26,493 nt of DNA from the NCBI GenBank assembly GCA_034716535.1, contig JAYEJW010000535.1:1-26493 (forward strand), read 5' to 3'. Under the pieces are notes generated by a model, which searched no databases, was not told where the DNA came from, and worked only from the letters and a program-made list of their open reading frames with translations. Position numbers and translations under genes: made by a program. Below, piece by piece: positions 1-9,400 of the stretch; the first letter of the stretch is position 1, and each line of letters starts with the position of its first letter. This DNA is from JAYEJW01 sp034716535. Its GTDB lineage: Bacteria; Pseudomonadota; Gammaproteobacteria; Chromatiales; Chromatiaceae.

Positions 1-160
1 GGCGCTTGGCGTGGCCTGGAACGGCAGTGGGGCCTGCGTTGCAGTATTTCCGGAGCGATTCAATGTCTTCCCGACAAGGTGTCGCCTCGGCTTGACGGGC
101 TGAGCAGGCCGAGAGCGAGAAAGCAGAACACCACACGAGACCACTGGCGGAGGAAGCTGG
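1..160. other. Window edge, no supportable gene
   Basis: Short reading frames enter from the left edge on the plus strand and stop by about 172, but none has a recognisable motif, so I do not call the tail of an upstream gene. The only clear signal is the ribosome binding site GGAGGA at 149-154, six bases before the ATG at 161. Confidence 0.5.
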
Positions 161-997
161 ATGTCCAACATTGACAAGACTCTGAAGAGCATGGCCACAG
201 TGGCCCGAGACCTGTCTGAATCGGCGAAGGCTCAGATCGAAGTCGCCCAGGCACAGGAAAGGGTTGCGAAGTCCCAGGCGGAGGCCCAGGCCGAAACCGC
301 AAAAGCCAAGGCGAAAGCGGCAAAAGCAGAGGCGCTCGCCGCACAATTACAGGCGGAGGCGCAGGCCAAGACGGCCCAGGCTCAGGCGGAAATCTCCGAT
401 GCACTCAAACAGGCTGCGGAAGCGAAGGAGCAGGCCGAGAAAGCAACAGCCGACGCCCGCACCGCAATCGAGCGGGTGAGGCAGGAAACGCAAGCGGAAA
501 TCGCCGGGATCCGAAAGGCCGCCGAAGACGCAATGGAGCGGGCAAGGAACGCGGCGATGGCAGAAGCGGACAAGAAGATTTCAGATGCCCAGGCAGAGCT
601 CGAATTGGAAGCGAAGGCCCAGGCAGAAACCGCGGCGGCCCAGGCGGAGACGGCGCGCGCCCAGGCGAAGACGGCCGAGGCCCAGGCCCGAACTGCTCAG
701 GCCCTCGCCCAGGCGAGCGCAAAGGAACAAGGTGATGCTGCGGACGCTCTGGAGAAGGCGAATGAAGCGCAAGCCAAGCTCGATGCGGCCGAACAGAAGG
801 CCAAAGAGGCGGTGAATCGGGCACGGGAGCTTGCGGATTCAGCGCGGGCGGGTTTCGGCGCTGAGAGTGAAGGCTCGCCCGCCGGCGCGCAAGCCCCTGC
901 CGAGCCCGGGCGAACGAGAGTCGTGAAGAAGACTCCAGCCAAGAAGGGTGTGGCTGTCCGGGCCACGACAAAGAAGCGTCCCCTCCAAAGCAGATAG
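161..997 (+). CDS. Ala/Lys/Glu-rich coiled-coil protein with basic C-terminal tail
   Basis: Function not recognised. The 278-residue product is almost entirely long helix. Residues of about 20-230 are built from imperfect repeats of the type AQAETA, AKAEA and AQAKTA, rich in Ala, Gln, Lys and Glu, as in extended coiled coils (TolA-like or apolipoprotein-like low-complexity helices). The last 30 or so residues change to a Lys/Arg-rich, Pro- and Ala-containing tail (VVKKTPAKKG and onward), which resembles histone-H1-like or AlgP-like DNA-binding tails. I see no signal peptide and no membrane segment. The start is supported by GGAGGA six bases upstream. The gene is 100 bases ahead of the histidine phosphatase on the same strand. 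A filament-like, nucleoid-associated or polyphosphate-binding role is possible, but this is speculation from composition. Confidence 0.75.
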   Translation: MSNIDKTLKSMATVARDLSESAKAQIEVAQAQERVAKSQAEAQAETAKAKAKAAKAEALAAQLQAEAQAKTAQAQAEISDALKQAAEAKEQAEKATADARTAIERVRQETQAEIAGIRKAAEDAMERARNAAMAEADKKISDAQAELELEAKAQAETAAAQAETARAQAKTAEAQARTAQALAQASAKEQGDAADALEKANEAQAKLDAAEQKAKEAVNRARELADSARAGFGAESEGSPAGAQAPAEPGRTRVVKKTPAKKGVAVRATTKKRPLQSR

Positions 998-1097
998 TCT
1001 GGACCAATCGGCCGACGGAATCTGACCATTCCGGTTGGTAGTAATCGCTTCTCTGGTGGAGTAAATTTGTAAGGCCACTACGAATCTGCGAAACGCC

Positions 1098-1832
1098 ATG
1101 AGAGTGATCCTTGTCCGCCATTACAGGACCGTCAATAACGAGACACGGCGGATCATGGGGTGGGGGGATGCCCCGCGTGCCGAGGACTGGGAAGCCGACC
1201 TCTTGCACGTCGACGAGCTGATCCGAAACCGGGAATTCCGCTTCGATGCCTTTTACTCAAGTGCGTTGGGTCGGGCCCGCGAAACTACTCGCTATTTTGC
1301 CCGTAAGCGCGGATGCAGCACCGTACACGCGGCGCCCGAGCTCAACGAGGTCAACTACGGCGAGCTCTTTCAGCGATCCAAACGGTGGGTGGCGGAAAAC
1401 TACCCCGGATACAAGACCGACCCGGATTTCGTCTTTCCCGAGGGCGAGAGCTTCCACCAGATGCAACGCCGCAGCGTTGAATTCCTGCTCTCGCTACAGC
1501 GTATGCACTCCACGGACACACTGTTGATGGTGGCGCATGCCGGCGTGATCCGCGGACTGGTCAGTCATTTTCTCGATCTCGATTTTTCCTCCAACCTCAA
1601 GCGCAAGGTCTCACACCGTTATGTCGGGGAGTTCTGCATCGAGAATGACGCCTGCGTTTTCTATGATGAGCCCGGTAAACACTCTGGGTTCGTCAAGGAC
1701 AGTATCATTGAGGTCCCTTGGCGTCGCCAAAGCCCTACAATGGAGCGCGCGGTCGAATCGACGCGCTTCAAACGAGAGACGAATCGCCAGACCCTGTTGC
1801 CGGCAATTATCGCCGGCTTCGAATCGTCCTGA
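1098..1832 (+). CDS. Histidine phosphatase family protein (phosphoglycerate mutase-like)
   Basis: A 244-residue member of the histidine phosphatase clan, which transfers phosphate through a phosphohistidine intermediate. The N-terminal signature is LVRHYRT, with catalytic His8 and Arg7. The usual third residue of the RHG motif is Tyr here. The SSALGRARET block at about 54-63 gives the second Arg, FPEGESF lies at about 113-119, and the second catalytic His is His147 in VAHAGVIRG. The final 45 or so residues extend beyond the core and are Arg-rich. The substrate cannot be told: CobC-like, sugar-phosphate or regulatory phosphatases all share these motifs. There is no strong ribosome binding site, but the ATG sits directly before the conserved first strand. 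The downstream neighbour converges on it with a 54-base gap. Confidence 0.85.
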   Translation: MRVILVRHYRTVNNETRRIMGWGDAPRAEDWEADLLHVDELIRNREFRFDAFYSSALGRARETTRYFARKRGCSTVHAAPELNEVNYGELFQRSKRWVAENYPGYKTDPDFVFPEGESFHQMQRRSVEFLLSLQRMHSTDTLLMVAHAGVIRGLVSHFLDLDFSSNLKRKVSHRYVGEFCIENDACVFYDEPGKHSGFVKDSIIEVPWRRQSPTMERAVESTRFKRETNRQTLLPAIIAGFESS

Positions 1833-1886
1833 CCCAGGTCCCTATACTCCATCCTCCATAGAAGCATAGCCGCCGAAACGGACTCG

Positions 1887-2081
1887 TCAGCCCTGCGGTG
1901 AGGTATCGTTACCGCAGCGTTTCTCCGGATCGTCCCGATTCTCGCACCCGTCCGAGCAACCACCACATCCCGTATCCACCCCTCTTCCTCCCGGGTCGAT
2001 CCGTCTCAACCAGAGTTGAAAAAGGACCCAGCCGGCGCAGAGCGCCGTAAGCGCGAGGATTGCCCAGAGGTGATCCCACAC
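1887..2081 (-). CDS. Small Cys-rich membrane protein, NqrM-like (Rnf iron-site maturation?)
   Basis: A 64-residue protein with one N-terminal membrane helix (about residues 5-25) followed by a short soluble tail with four cysteines: C39, C42, C46 and C56. This layout matches NqrM (DUF539), which is known to be needed for assembling the Cys-coordinated iron centre of NqrD/NqrE in Na+-NQR. RnfA and RnfE are the homologues of NqrE and NqrD. The GTG start lies three bases after the rnfA stop (TGA GCC GTG), so translation is probably coupled. It is the last gene of the long minus-strand run. Being tiny, it could be a chance frame, but the helix, the clustered Cys and the coupling argue for a real gene. 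A FeoB-associated Cys-rich protein is the alternative family. Confidence 0.7.
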   Translation of the reverse strand: MWDHLWAILALTALCAGWVLFQLWLRRIDPGGRGVDTGCGGCSDGCENRDDPEKRCGNDTSPQG

Positions 2082-2084
2082 GGC

Positions 2085-2663
2085 TCAGGCCGCGCTGAAC
2101 AGACCGGCGAAGCCCATGAAGGCCATGGACAGGATGCCGGCGATGATCAGGTTCATCGCTGTCCCCCGCATCAGCCGGGGCACCGGCGCAAGCTCGGATT
2201 CTTCGCGCAGCCCCGCCATGAGCACCAGCGCCAGGGTGAAGCCGAGGCCGGCGCCCAGAGCGTAGATCATGCCCTGCGCCAGCCCGTAGCCTTTGTTGGT
2301 GGAGAAGATGGCCAGCCCGAGGATGGCGCAGTTGGTTGTGATCAGCGGCAGGAATATCCCGAGGGCCTTGAACAGGGCGGGGCTCAGCTTCTTGATCACC
2401 ATCTCGATGAACTGCACCGTGCTGGCGATCACGACGATGAAGCTGATCAGCCGTAGGTAGGGGGCGTGGACCAGGATGTACGTATTGAGGAACCAAGCGC
2501 AGAGGGCCGTGATGAGCATCACGAAGATGGTGGCCAGGCCCAGGCGGAACGAGGTCTCCAGGCGTCCCGACACCCCCAGGAAGGGGCAGAGCCCCAGGAA
2601 ATAGGCCAGTACGAAGTTGTTGATCAGCAGGGCGCTGACGAAGATCCAGACCAGGTCGTTCAT
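2085..2663 (-). CDS. rnfA: Rnf ion-translocating complex subunit RnfA
   Basis: A 192-residue polytopic membrane subunit of the Rnf complex, which couples electron flow between ferredoxin and NADH to Na+ or H+ movement. It has about six hydrophobic helices and the two conserved half-channel motifs LGLCPFLG (Cys26) and TTNCAILG (Cys112). In the Rnf/Nqr family these Cys pair with those of RnfE (NqrD in Nqr) to hold an iron centre within the membrane. The length equals the usual RnfA/RsxA. The ATG overlaps the rnfE stop by four bases (ATGA). The gene order here is C-D-G-E-A, unlike the ABCDGE order of enteric rsx operons. Confidence 0.97.
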   Translation of the reverse strand: MNDLVWIFVSALLINNFVLAYFLGLCPFLGVSGRLETSFRLGLATIFVMLITALCAWFLNTYILVHAPYLRLISFIVVIASTVQFIEMVIKKLSPALFKALGIFLPLITTNCAILGLAIFSTNKGYGLAQGMIYALGAGLGFTLALVLMAGLREESELAPVPRLMRGTAMNLIIAGILSMAFMGFAGLFSAA

Positions 2664-3316
2664 CGCAGCTCGGCCTCCGTCTCCGCCAGTTGCTGCGCCA
2701 GCTTCTCCTTGCGCTCCCTGATCCAGCTGAAGAAAAGCAGCAGCAGACCCAGGGTGAGGAAGCCCCCGGGCGGCAGGATCATGATGACCCAGGGCTCGAA
2801 GTCCGACCCGAACAGATCCAGGCCGAAGAAGGCGCCCTCCCCGAGGATCTCACGCACGCTCCCGAGGGCGAAGAGGGCGAAGAGGAAGCCGCTGGCCATT
2901 CCGAGCGCGTCCACCACCGCCAGACGCACCGAATTCCGGGACGCGAAGGCCTCCTGGCGGCCGAGGATCATGCAGTTGGCCACGATTAACGGGATGAACG
3001 CCCCTAATTCCTTGTGGATCTCCGGAACCAGGGCGGCCAGGGTGAAGTCGGTGACGGTAACGAAGGTGGCAATGATGATGATGTAGGTGGAGATGCGGAC
3101 CTGCTTGGGTATCCATTGCTTGAGGGATGAGACCAGGAAACTGGAGGCCACCAGCACGAAGAAGGTTGCTCCCCCCATGGCCAGTGCATTCGTGGCCGAG
3201 TTGGTGACGGCCAGCATCGGGCACATGCCGAGCACCTGGACGAACACCGGATTGTCCCGCCACAGGCCCTTGATGAATTCCTGGTAGGCGTCCGGTTGTG
3301 CCCTAGTACTGGACAT
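2660..3316 (-). CDS. rnfE: Rnf complex subunit RnfE
   Basis: A polytopic membrane subunit, partner and homologue of RnfA with inverted topology. The conserved motifs are VLGMCPMLAVTN (Cys at about 32) and VANCMILGRQEAFA (Cys at about 115), the second pair of ligands for the intramembrane iron centre. The C-terminal stretch GFLTLGLLLLFFSWIRERK is the last helix and basic tail. Two adjacent start codons occur, GTG at 3319 and ATG at 3316. I chose the ATG, which follows GAGGTGA in the end of rnfG. Its stop overlaps the rnfA start, so the two are translationally coupled. Confidence 0.96.
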   Translation of the reverse strand: MSSTRAQPDAYQEFIKGLWRDNPVFVQVLGMCPMLAVTNSATNALAMGGATFFVLVASSFLVSSLKQWIPKQVRISTYIIIIATFVTVTDFTLAALVPEIHKELGAFIPLIVANCMILGRQEAFASRNSVRLAVVDALGMASGFLFALFALGSVREILGEGAFFGLDLFGSDFEPWVIMILPPGGFLTLGLLLLFFSWIRERKEKLAQQLAETEAELR

Positions 3317-3319
3317 CAC

Positions 3320-4006
3320 TCACCTCTTCCTGCCCTTCTGCTCTTTTTGCACCTCGAAGGCCGGTGCTTCGTTCGGCCCGGGCAGGCGCTCGAGCCATCG
3401 CCGGTTTCCCTCGTTGATGATCCGTACCACCGCCTTGGAGGAGATGGTGGCGCCGGTGATGGCGTCGACCTGGTTCGGCGCCGTCTTGGTTCCCTTCTTG
3501 ACTGAAACGATCTCGGGGTCGATGGACAGGTCCCCGAAATTGGCTACAAAAGCGGCGTCCTTGTAGATCTTGTCGCCCAGGCCCGGGGTCTCGCGGCTCT
3601 CCAGGATCTCCATGCCCACCACTTTCCGCTCTGCCGGGAGGTATCCGTAGAGCAGACGGATGGTGTCCTGGAAGCCCGGGCCGGCGCTGGGGATGGCGTA
3701 GCCCATCAGCCGGCCGTCGGCGTCGTAGCCGCCGAACACTGCCTGCTCGTCCTTTTCCTCCTGCTCCTTAGCGGTCAGCCGGCCGTCAAGGTAGGCGAGG
3801 CGCCGCATACGGGAGATGTCCGGCAGCACCTCGAAGACCGCCTCCCGCAATACCTTGGCCTTGTAGGCGGTGATGGTGGGCAGGGTGGCCTCGAATACGG
3901 AGACGATGATCAGACCTGACAGAAGCCCGGCCAGGCCCAGGGTCGCCACCAGGCGGGTTGAGCTGGGCTCGTTCCCCCTCAGGGCGGTTTCGTGCTCTTC
4001 GCTCAT
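3320..4006 (-). CDS. rnfG: Rnf complex FMN-carrying subunit RnfG
   Basis: A 228-residue subunit with one N-terminal membrane helix (about residues 18-40) and a periplasmic FMN-binding domain. The flavinylation motif is DAITGATISS at 181-190. In this family FMN is attached through a phosphoester bond to the Thr of the SGAT-type sequence, here Thr187. The first residue of that core is Thr instead of Ser. The LESRETPGLGDKI block at about 135-147 is also typical of RnfG/NqrC. FMN transfer requires an ApbE-type enzyme, which is not in this window. The gene overlaps the rnfD stop by four bases (ATGA) and abuts rnfE. Confidence 0.96.
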   Translation of the reverse strand: MSEEHETALRGNEPSSTRLVATLGLAGLLSGLIIVSVFEATLPTITAYKAKVLREAVFEVLPDISRMRRLAYLDGRLTAKEQEEKDEQAVFGGYDADGRLMGYAIPSAGPGFQDTIRLLYGYLPAERKVVGMEILESRETPGLGDKIYKDAAFVANFGDLSIDPEIVSVKKGTKTAPNQVDAITGATISSKAVVRIINEGNRRWLERLPGPNEAPAFEVQKEQKGRKR

Positions 4007-5022
4007 TCCGTCTTGATCCCCTTGCCGAAGACCCTGGGCTGTGTGTAACGGTCGATCAGCGGGGTGGCGGCGTTCATCAGGAGGATCGCGTACATGACGC
4101 CTTCAGGAAAACCACCGAATACCCGGATCAGGACCACCAGCAGGCCCACGCCGACGCCGAAGATCCAGGCCCCCTTCGGCGTGATGGGCGAGGTAACCGG
4201 GTCGGTGGCCATGTAGATGGCCCCCAGCAGCAGGCCGCCTGAGAAGGCGGAGAACAAGGGACCCGGGTACTGCTGGGGGTCGATGAGGAACAGCAGGGTC
4301 GAGAAGCCGGCGACGGAGCCCAGGATACCTGCGGGTATGCGCCAGTCCAAGTCCCTGCGCAAGAGCAGGTAGACACCGCCGAGAACAAGCAGCAGGCTGC
4401 TGGTCTCGCCGATGCAGCCCGTGGTCTTGCCGATCATCAGGTCCCACAGGGGGGTGGACTGGTACTCGAACTTCATCAGTCCCAGGGGGGTGGCGGAGCT
4501 GATGGCGTCATAGCTCGCCTGCATGAAGGGCAGCGCCAGGTTGGACGCCTGCACCTGGAAGAACTCCTCGGGACCGGACTGGGGGCTCCAGGTGGTCATA
4601 GCCACGGGAAAAGCGGCGAGCAGGAAGGCCCGGCCCACCAGGGCCGGGTTGAACAGGTTGTGCCCCAGGCCGCCCCAGATCAATTTGCCCAAGCCGATGC
4701 CCGCGGCCCCGCCGAGGAAGGCCATCCATAGGGGAAGACCCGGGGGCAGGCTCAGCCCCAGCAACAGGCCGGTGAGCAGGCCGCTGCCGTCGAGCATCCG
4801 CTCGCGGCGTTCCTCCGTCGGGGCAAAGGTCCACTCAGTCAGGACCGCACCGAGGACGCAGGCGAACAAGACTAGCAGAGCCCCGAGGCCGAAGAACCAG
4901 ATCCCCGCCAGGGTGGCCGGCAGCAGGGCGATGAGCACGTCGCGCATGGCCTGTCCCGTGGTCATGCGCTGCTTGAGCAGGGGAGAGGGCTGAACCAGCA
5001 GCCTGGGGTCCTTTGGCTTCAC
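4003..5022 (-). CDS. rnfD: Rnf complex membrane flavin subunit RnfD
   Basis: A 339-residue polytopic subunit related to NqrB, carrying covalent FMN in the membrane part of the Rnf electron path. The family motifs are HNLFNPALVGRAFL (about 121-134), YMATDPVTSP (about 270-279) and the flavinylation site AISSATPL with Thr178. The usual SGATPL reads SSATPL here, so one Gly is replaced by Ser next to the modified Thr. About nine to ten hydrophobic segments are visible. The start is GTG, overlapping the rnfC stop (GTGA), and the stop overlaps the rnfG start, so C, D and G form a coupled block. Confidence 0.96.
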   Translation of the reverse strand: MKPKDPRLLVQPSPLLKQRMTTGQAMRDVLIALLPATLAGIWFFGLGALLVLFACVLGAVLTEWTFAPTEERRERMLDGSGLLTGLLLGLSLPPGLPLWMAFLGGAAGIGLGKLIWGGLGHNLFNPALVGRAFLLAAFPVAMTTWSPQSGPEEFFQVQASNLALPFMQASYDAISSATPLGLMKFEYQSTPLWDLMIGKTTGCIGETSSLLLVLGGVYLLLRRDLDWRIPAGILGSVAGFSTLLFLIDPQQYPGPLFSAFSGGLLLGAIYMATDPVTSPITPKGAWIFGVGVGLLVVLIRVFGGFPEGVMYAILLMNAATPLIDRYTQPRVFGKGIKTE

Positions 5023-6362
5023 TTGGACTTACTCTTCTTGGCCCAGAGGTCGTTCTTGGCGGTGCGGATCAGCTGCACGATGGGAATTCCGGACGGACAG
5101 GAATAAGTGCAGGAGCCGCATTCGACACATTCCATCACCTGGGCCCGTTTCATCTCCTCGTACATCCGTGCCTTGGCCAGGCGGGCCAGGCGCGAGGGGT
5201 TGAGGAAGTACGGACAGGCTTCCACGCAACGCCCGCAGCGGATGCAGGGGTACTCCCTGGGCCTTGCGGTCTCGCTTTCGGTGAAGGCCAGCACCCCAGA
5301 GCTGGTCTTGATGACGGGTGCGTCCAGGCTGGCGATGGGCGTACCCATCATGGGCCCCCCCATGATCACCTCCCGGGTGTCCTCGCCCAGACCACCGCAA
5401 AAGCGCAGCACCTCCCGTACCGGCGTGCCCAGGGGAACGATCAGGTTGGCGGGGTAGGGGATGCCGGGGCCGGAGACGGTCACCATGCGGTCGATGTAAG
5501 GCATGCCGGTGTCGAAGTAGTCGGCAATGGCAGCGATGGTGCTTACATTGTTCATGATGATCCCCAGATCCGCGGCGTGCAGACCCGCCGGGACCTCGAT
5601 GCCCAGTATGGACTTGATCATCATCTTGGAATCGCCCTGGGGGTACTTGACCCGCAGGGGTGCCACGCGCAAGCGCGGGTCTCCGGCCGTGCGCTCGCGC
5701 AGGACTTCGATGGCGTCGGGCTTGTTGAGCTCGACGCCGATGATACTCTCCTCGGCCCCGAGCAGTGTGTGTAGGATCTCAAGGCCCCGCAGCAGGGCGT
5801 CGGCCCGCTCCACCATCACCCGGTGGTCGTTGGTGAGATAGGGCTCGCACTCAGCACCGTTGGCGATCAGGTACTTGATCTTCACGCCTTCGCGCAGGGA
5901 GTACTTGACATGCGCCGGCAGGGCTGCCCCGCCCAGGCCCACGATGCCGGAGCGGTGGATGATGGGGACGAAGTCTTCCAGGGACAGGCCCCGCCAATCC
6001 AGTGGGCGCTCCACGGTCAGCCGCTGTGTGGCGTAGGGGTCCGCTTCGATCTCGATGGCCTGCTCGTAGCGCCCGCCCGGGAAGCGGCGCCGCCCGATGG
6101 CGCGTACCCAGCCGGTGACCGGGGCGTGCAGGGCGGTGGAGACGAAGGCGCCAGGCTCGGCGATGATCTCTCCGCGGCCGACCCGCTGCCCGACCTCCAC
6201 GGTGGGTTTGGAGGGCGCGCCCCGGTGCTGACGCACGGGCAGCACGTAGCGTTCGACGAAGGGCATGCGTTGGGTGTGCAGCCCCTGGGTTCTGTCCTTG
6301 AGCTCCTCCGGGTGGATACCGTGGGAGAAGCCGCGCTTGAACAGCGAGGAGAGGGCCTTCAT
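5019..6362 (-). CDS. rnfC: Rnf complex NADH/flavin and Fe-S subunit RnfC
   Basis: A 447-residue peripheral subunit where NADH meets the Rnf complex. The order is an N-terminal sandwich/barrel region (LHAPVTGWV at about 78-86), a complex-I 51-kDa-like nucleotide and FMN region (GLGGAALPAHVKY at about 142-154, ANGAECEPYLTNDHR at about 167-181), and two 4Fe-4S motifs, Cys373/376/379/383 and Cys412/415/418/422. There is no long Lys/Ala-rich C-terminal extension like that of enteric RsxC. The reading frame opens upstream at 6410, but I start at 6362 because the ATG follows GGGGGAGGT six bases upstream and begins the conserved MKALSSLFKRGFSHGIHPEE. There are 72 bases between the PFOR-like gene and this start. 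Confidence 0.95.
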   Translation of the reverse strand: MKALSSLFKRGFSHGIHPEELKDRTQGLHTQRMPFVERYVLPVRQHRGAPSKPTVEVGQRVGRGEIIAEPGAFVSTALHAPVTGWVRAIGRRRFPGGRYEQAIEIEADPYATQRLTVERPLDWRGLSLEDFVPIIHRSGIVGLGGAALPAHVKYSLREGVKIKYLIANGAECEPYLTNDHRVMVERADALLRGLEILHTLLGAEESIIGVELNKPDAIEVLRERTAGDPRLRVAPLRVKYPQGDSKMMIKSILGIEVPAGLHAADLGIIMNNVSTIAAIADYFDTGMPYIDRMVTVSGPGIPYPANLIVPLGTPVREVLRFCGGLGEDTREVIMGGPMMGTPIASLDAPVIKTSSGVLAFTESETARPREYPCIRCGRCVEACPYFLNPSRLARLAKARMYEEMKRAQVMECVECGSCTYSCPSGIPIVQLIRTAKNDLWAKKSKSK

Positions 6363-6434
6363 GGGCGGACCTCCCCCTGTACCCGGCAGGCGAGGGAGGT
6401 TGGAAGCCACAGGGACGAGAGCAGGCGAGGGACT

Positions 6435-9400
6435 TTACGCATCGGCTCGGGTTCCCGGTACCTCGCCCTCCGGCGCCCTTCCGTACCCCGCCAGCAGCAT
6501 CAGGCGATCACGGATGTCCTGTCTGAGCTCCTGCTGGTACTGGGCCCGCAGTTCCCGGAGGCGCTGCTCGTAGTCCGCCTTCAGGGCCTCGATCTTGGCC
6601 TGATGCTCCGCGGCCACCCGCGCCTGGGCCTCCTTCTGGACCCGGGCGGTGAATGGGGTCACGAGTCCTGCCAACTCCTGGAGCACCCGCCAAGCCTGTT
6701 GGCGCTCCTGGCAGGTTTGTACCAGGCGCTCGTCGACCCGGAAACGTCGTGCCGCAGCGCCGTTGGCGGCCTGCTCGACGAAAGCCGTCCGCTGGCCTCG
6801 CTCCTTTTCCGAAAGGGCTAGATACTCCGCCAATGGGATTGGGTCCGGGGCATCCTCGCCCAGGGGCGAGAAGAGGTCCGCGAAACGCCGCTCGCCCAGG
6901 GCCCACTGGGCCGGGGTGAAGGCGCCGCCGTCCGGAAGGTCCTCCCAGGGCTGCCGGGGTGCCGGGTTCCCGTCCAGATCGATGCGGGAGCCGAAGACAC
7001 CCTCGGATCTGGGGTCATACCGAAACAGGGGAAAGACCCGCGCGGTGAGTGCCTGGCGGGCACGCTCCAGGGTGCGGTCCACGGCGAAGCCGTGCCGGGC
7101 GGGGCTGGGGGCATGTAGATGCAGGAGGGCCGGTCCCGGGTGGGTGAAGGCACCTTCCAGGCTCGCTGCCAGGTGGTCTGGGGCGGCGATGCTGGTCTGG
7201 GCCACATAGGCGCCCCGCTGGGAGATGGCGAGCAGGCCCAGATCGGTTGCCGCATCGTCCCGGGGGGAGGGGGGCAGGTCCAGGTCCGGACGAGTGCCCA
7301 GCCCCAGGTCCAGGTCAGCCAGCAGCAGGACCCGCAGGGGCAGGTCGCCTCCAAGCAGCCGGACCACCTGGGACAGCCCCTTCCCCCCCAGGGTCCCGCT
7401 GTCCCCGGCGAGCAGTAGCGAGGGGCAGAGGGCCTGCTCCTCGTCGTCGAGCTTCCGCCAGGTCAGTCCGTCCAGGTCGGACCAGAGCCGGGCCGCATCC
7501 GCCGACCGCTCCAGCTCCAGACGCGCCCGGCGCATGAGGACGAACCCGCCAATGGCTTGGCGCAGCTGACCCTCGAGCAGCCCCGCGGCGAGCTGGGCCC
7601 CGTCGCCGGTCCAGTCCATGGTCACGGGTTGGGCGAAAGGATTGTCGGGAAAGGCGCCGGCCCAATCCACCGGCGAACAAGGGGCGAGCACGACCCCGAA
7701 GTGGGCACGACCCAGGCCGTTGGAGCCTCGGGTCAGGCGCCTGGCCAGGTCCCCCAGGTCCCTCGCCAGGTCCACCAGCCGGCGCAGCCGGGCGGCGTCC
7801 ACGGCACCGTCGATCGCGTCCTTGGCCTCACCGAGGAAGGCGCTCAGGTCCGCCTGGCGGGATTCTACCCCCTGTAGCCGCTGGGCCAGGGCGTCCAGGT
7901 CGTCTGATGGCAGGGCGTCCGCCAGGATGTCTCGGATCAGGGCGGTGATCTTCTCTTGGGCGGCGGCCACCTCTTGCGCGAAGCGCTCGAACAGAGGCGT
8001 CTGTTGTGCCTCCAGCGCGGCCAGGGCCAGGCGCAGCGCCAGCCTCGCCCCCGAGCCGGGCTCGACTCCGTCACCGCCTGCCATGGTCTCGGCGGCCTTA
8101 TGCCCGAGGAGCTTCGCGGCCAGCGGGCCCAGGTCCGGGTGCTGTGCTGCGGCGCGAACGGTCTCGGGGGCCGGGGCCGGTAGCGTCTCCCACAGCTCCT
8201 GGATGCGTCGGGCCTGGGCCAGGGACTGGGAGCCTTGGCGGACACTCTGGAGCGCTCCGGGCTCGCAGTGGCGCACACAGATGCCGCAGGCCTTGCAGAT
8301 GCGGGGGTTCAGGCTCAGGACGAGCAGTGCGCCGCTGCCCCGGTTCTCGGCCTCGGGAGCCGAGAAGAGGGGCTCAGTGACCGCCAGGGGCAGGCAGCCC
8401 AGGTCTGCCACCAGGTCGTTGAGTCCCTGCCCGATGGCTCGTTTGCGCTCTTCCGGGAAGGGCAGCTTGGCCTCGATGCGCTCGTAGGCCTTTCCGATCA
8501 GCTCGCCTGCGGTGGGACGTCTCGCCTCCGGATCCCGGCACAGGTCTGCCACCCCAGAGGCCAGCTTCGAGGCCAGGGGCCTGAGCGCGTCCGCTCCTGC
8601 CTTGCCGATGCCTGCGCTGATCAGCTGGGCGGGCGTCAGGGCGGTGGAACCGATGGCGGCGTCCGGGCAGGCGCTCCAGCAGTCGCCGCAGCCCGTGCAC
8701 AGCGTCGGGTCGAAGTGGGGGAGGCTGTCCCGCAACCTGCTCAGATCCCGAAACCCGGTGGACAGGGGCGGAATGGCCCCGAGGGCGAGATAGGGGTCCG
8801 GTGCCAGCTCGGCGGTGTCCCCGTTGTGGTAGAGCACGCCGACCTGGTCCCAGAATCTGGGCAGGCTGTCGTAGCTGTCTGCAACCCCGCCGATGCGCCG
8901 CACCAGAGCGGGGGCCTCGTCGTCCGTGGCTGCGCTTGCCTGGGCCGGCGCCTGGGGGAGCTTTCCGGTGTCGATCTCCCGCGGGGCGTCGAGGCCCGCC
9001 TCGAAGGCGTCCAGACGCTCGTCCACGTCCGCAACGGACTGGCGCAGCATCTCCTCCCGGGCGCCGAGCAGGCGGCGGCGGCTCATATCCAGGAGTCCCT
9101 GTCCCAGCATCAGGCCCCAGGCGGCACCCAGCAGATAGTCGTTGGCCTGTTGCTCAGCGCCCTCCGGGGGCGGGACCCGGAACAACCGGGCTCGGCCTGC
9201 CTTCAGCACCGCCCTCGCGGCCTCTGGAAGCTGGACCCATAAGACCTCCTCCGGCAGGGCGGTCTGCACCAGGAGGCTGCCCCCCTGCGTCAATCCCGCA
9301 TGAGGTTCCTGACCTGGTGCGCCCGGGTCGGTCAGGAGCAGCGCCAGCTCCGTGGGCGGCTCGTCGCCCGGGTCACGCAGGCCCTCGTGGCCGCTGGTCA

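Noticed and set aside
405..1208. Minus-strand open frame opposite the coiled-coil gene
   Set aside because: Pro/Arg/Ser-rich shadow of an Ala-rich repeat gene; the plus-strand frame has the Shine-Dalgarno.
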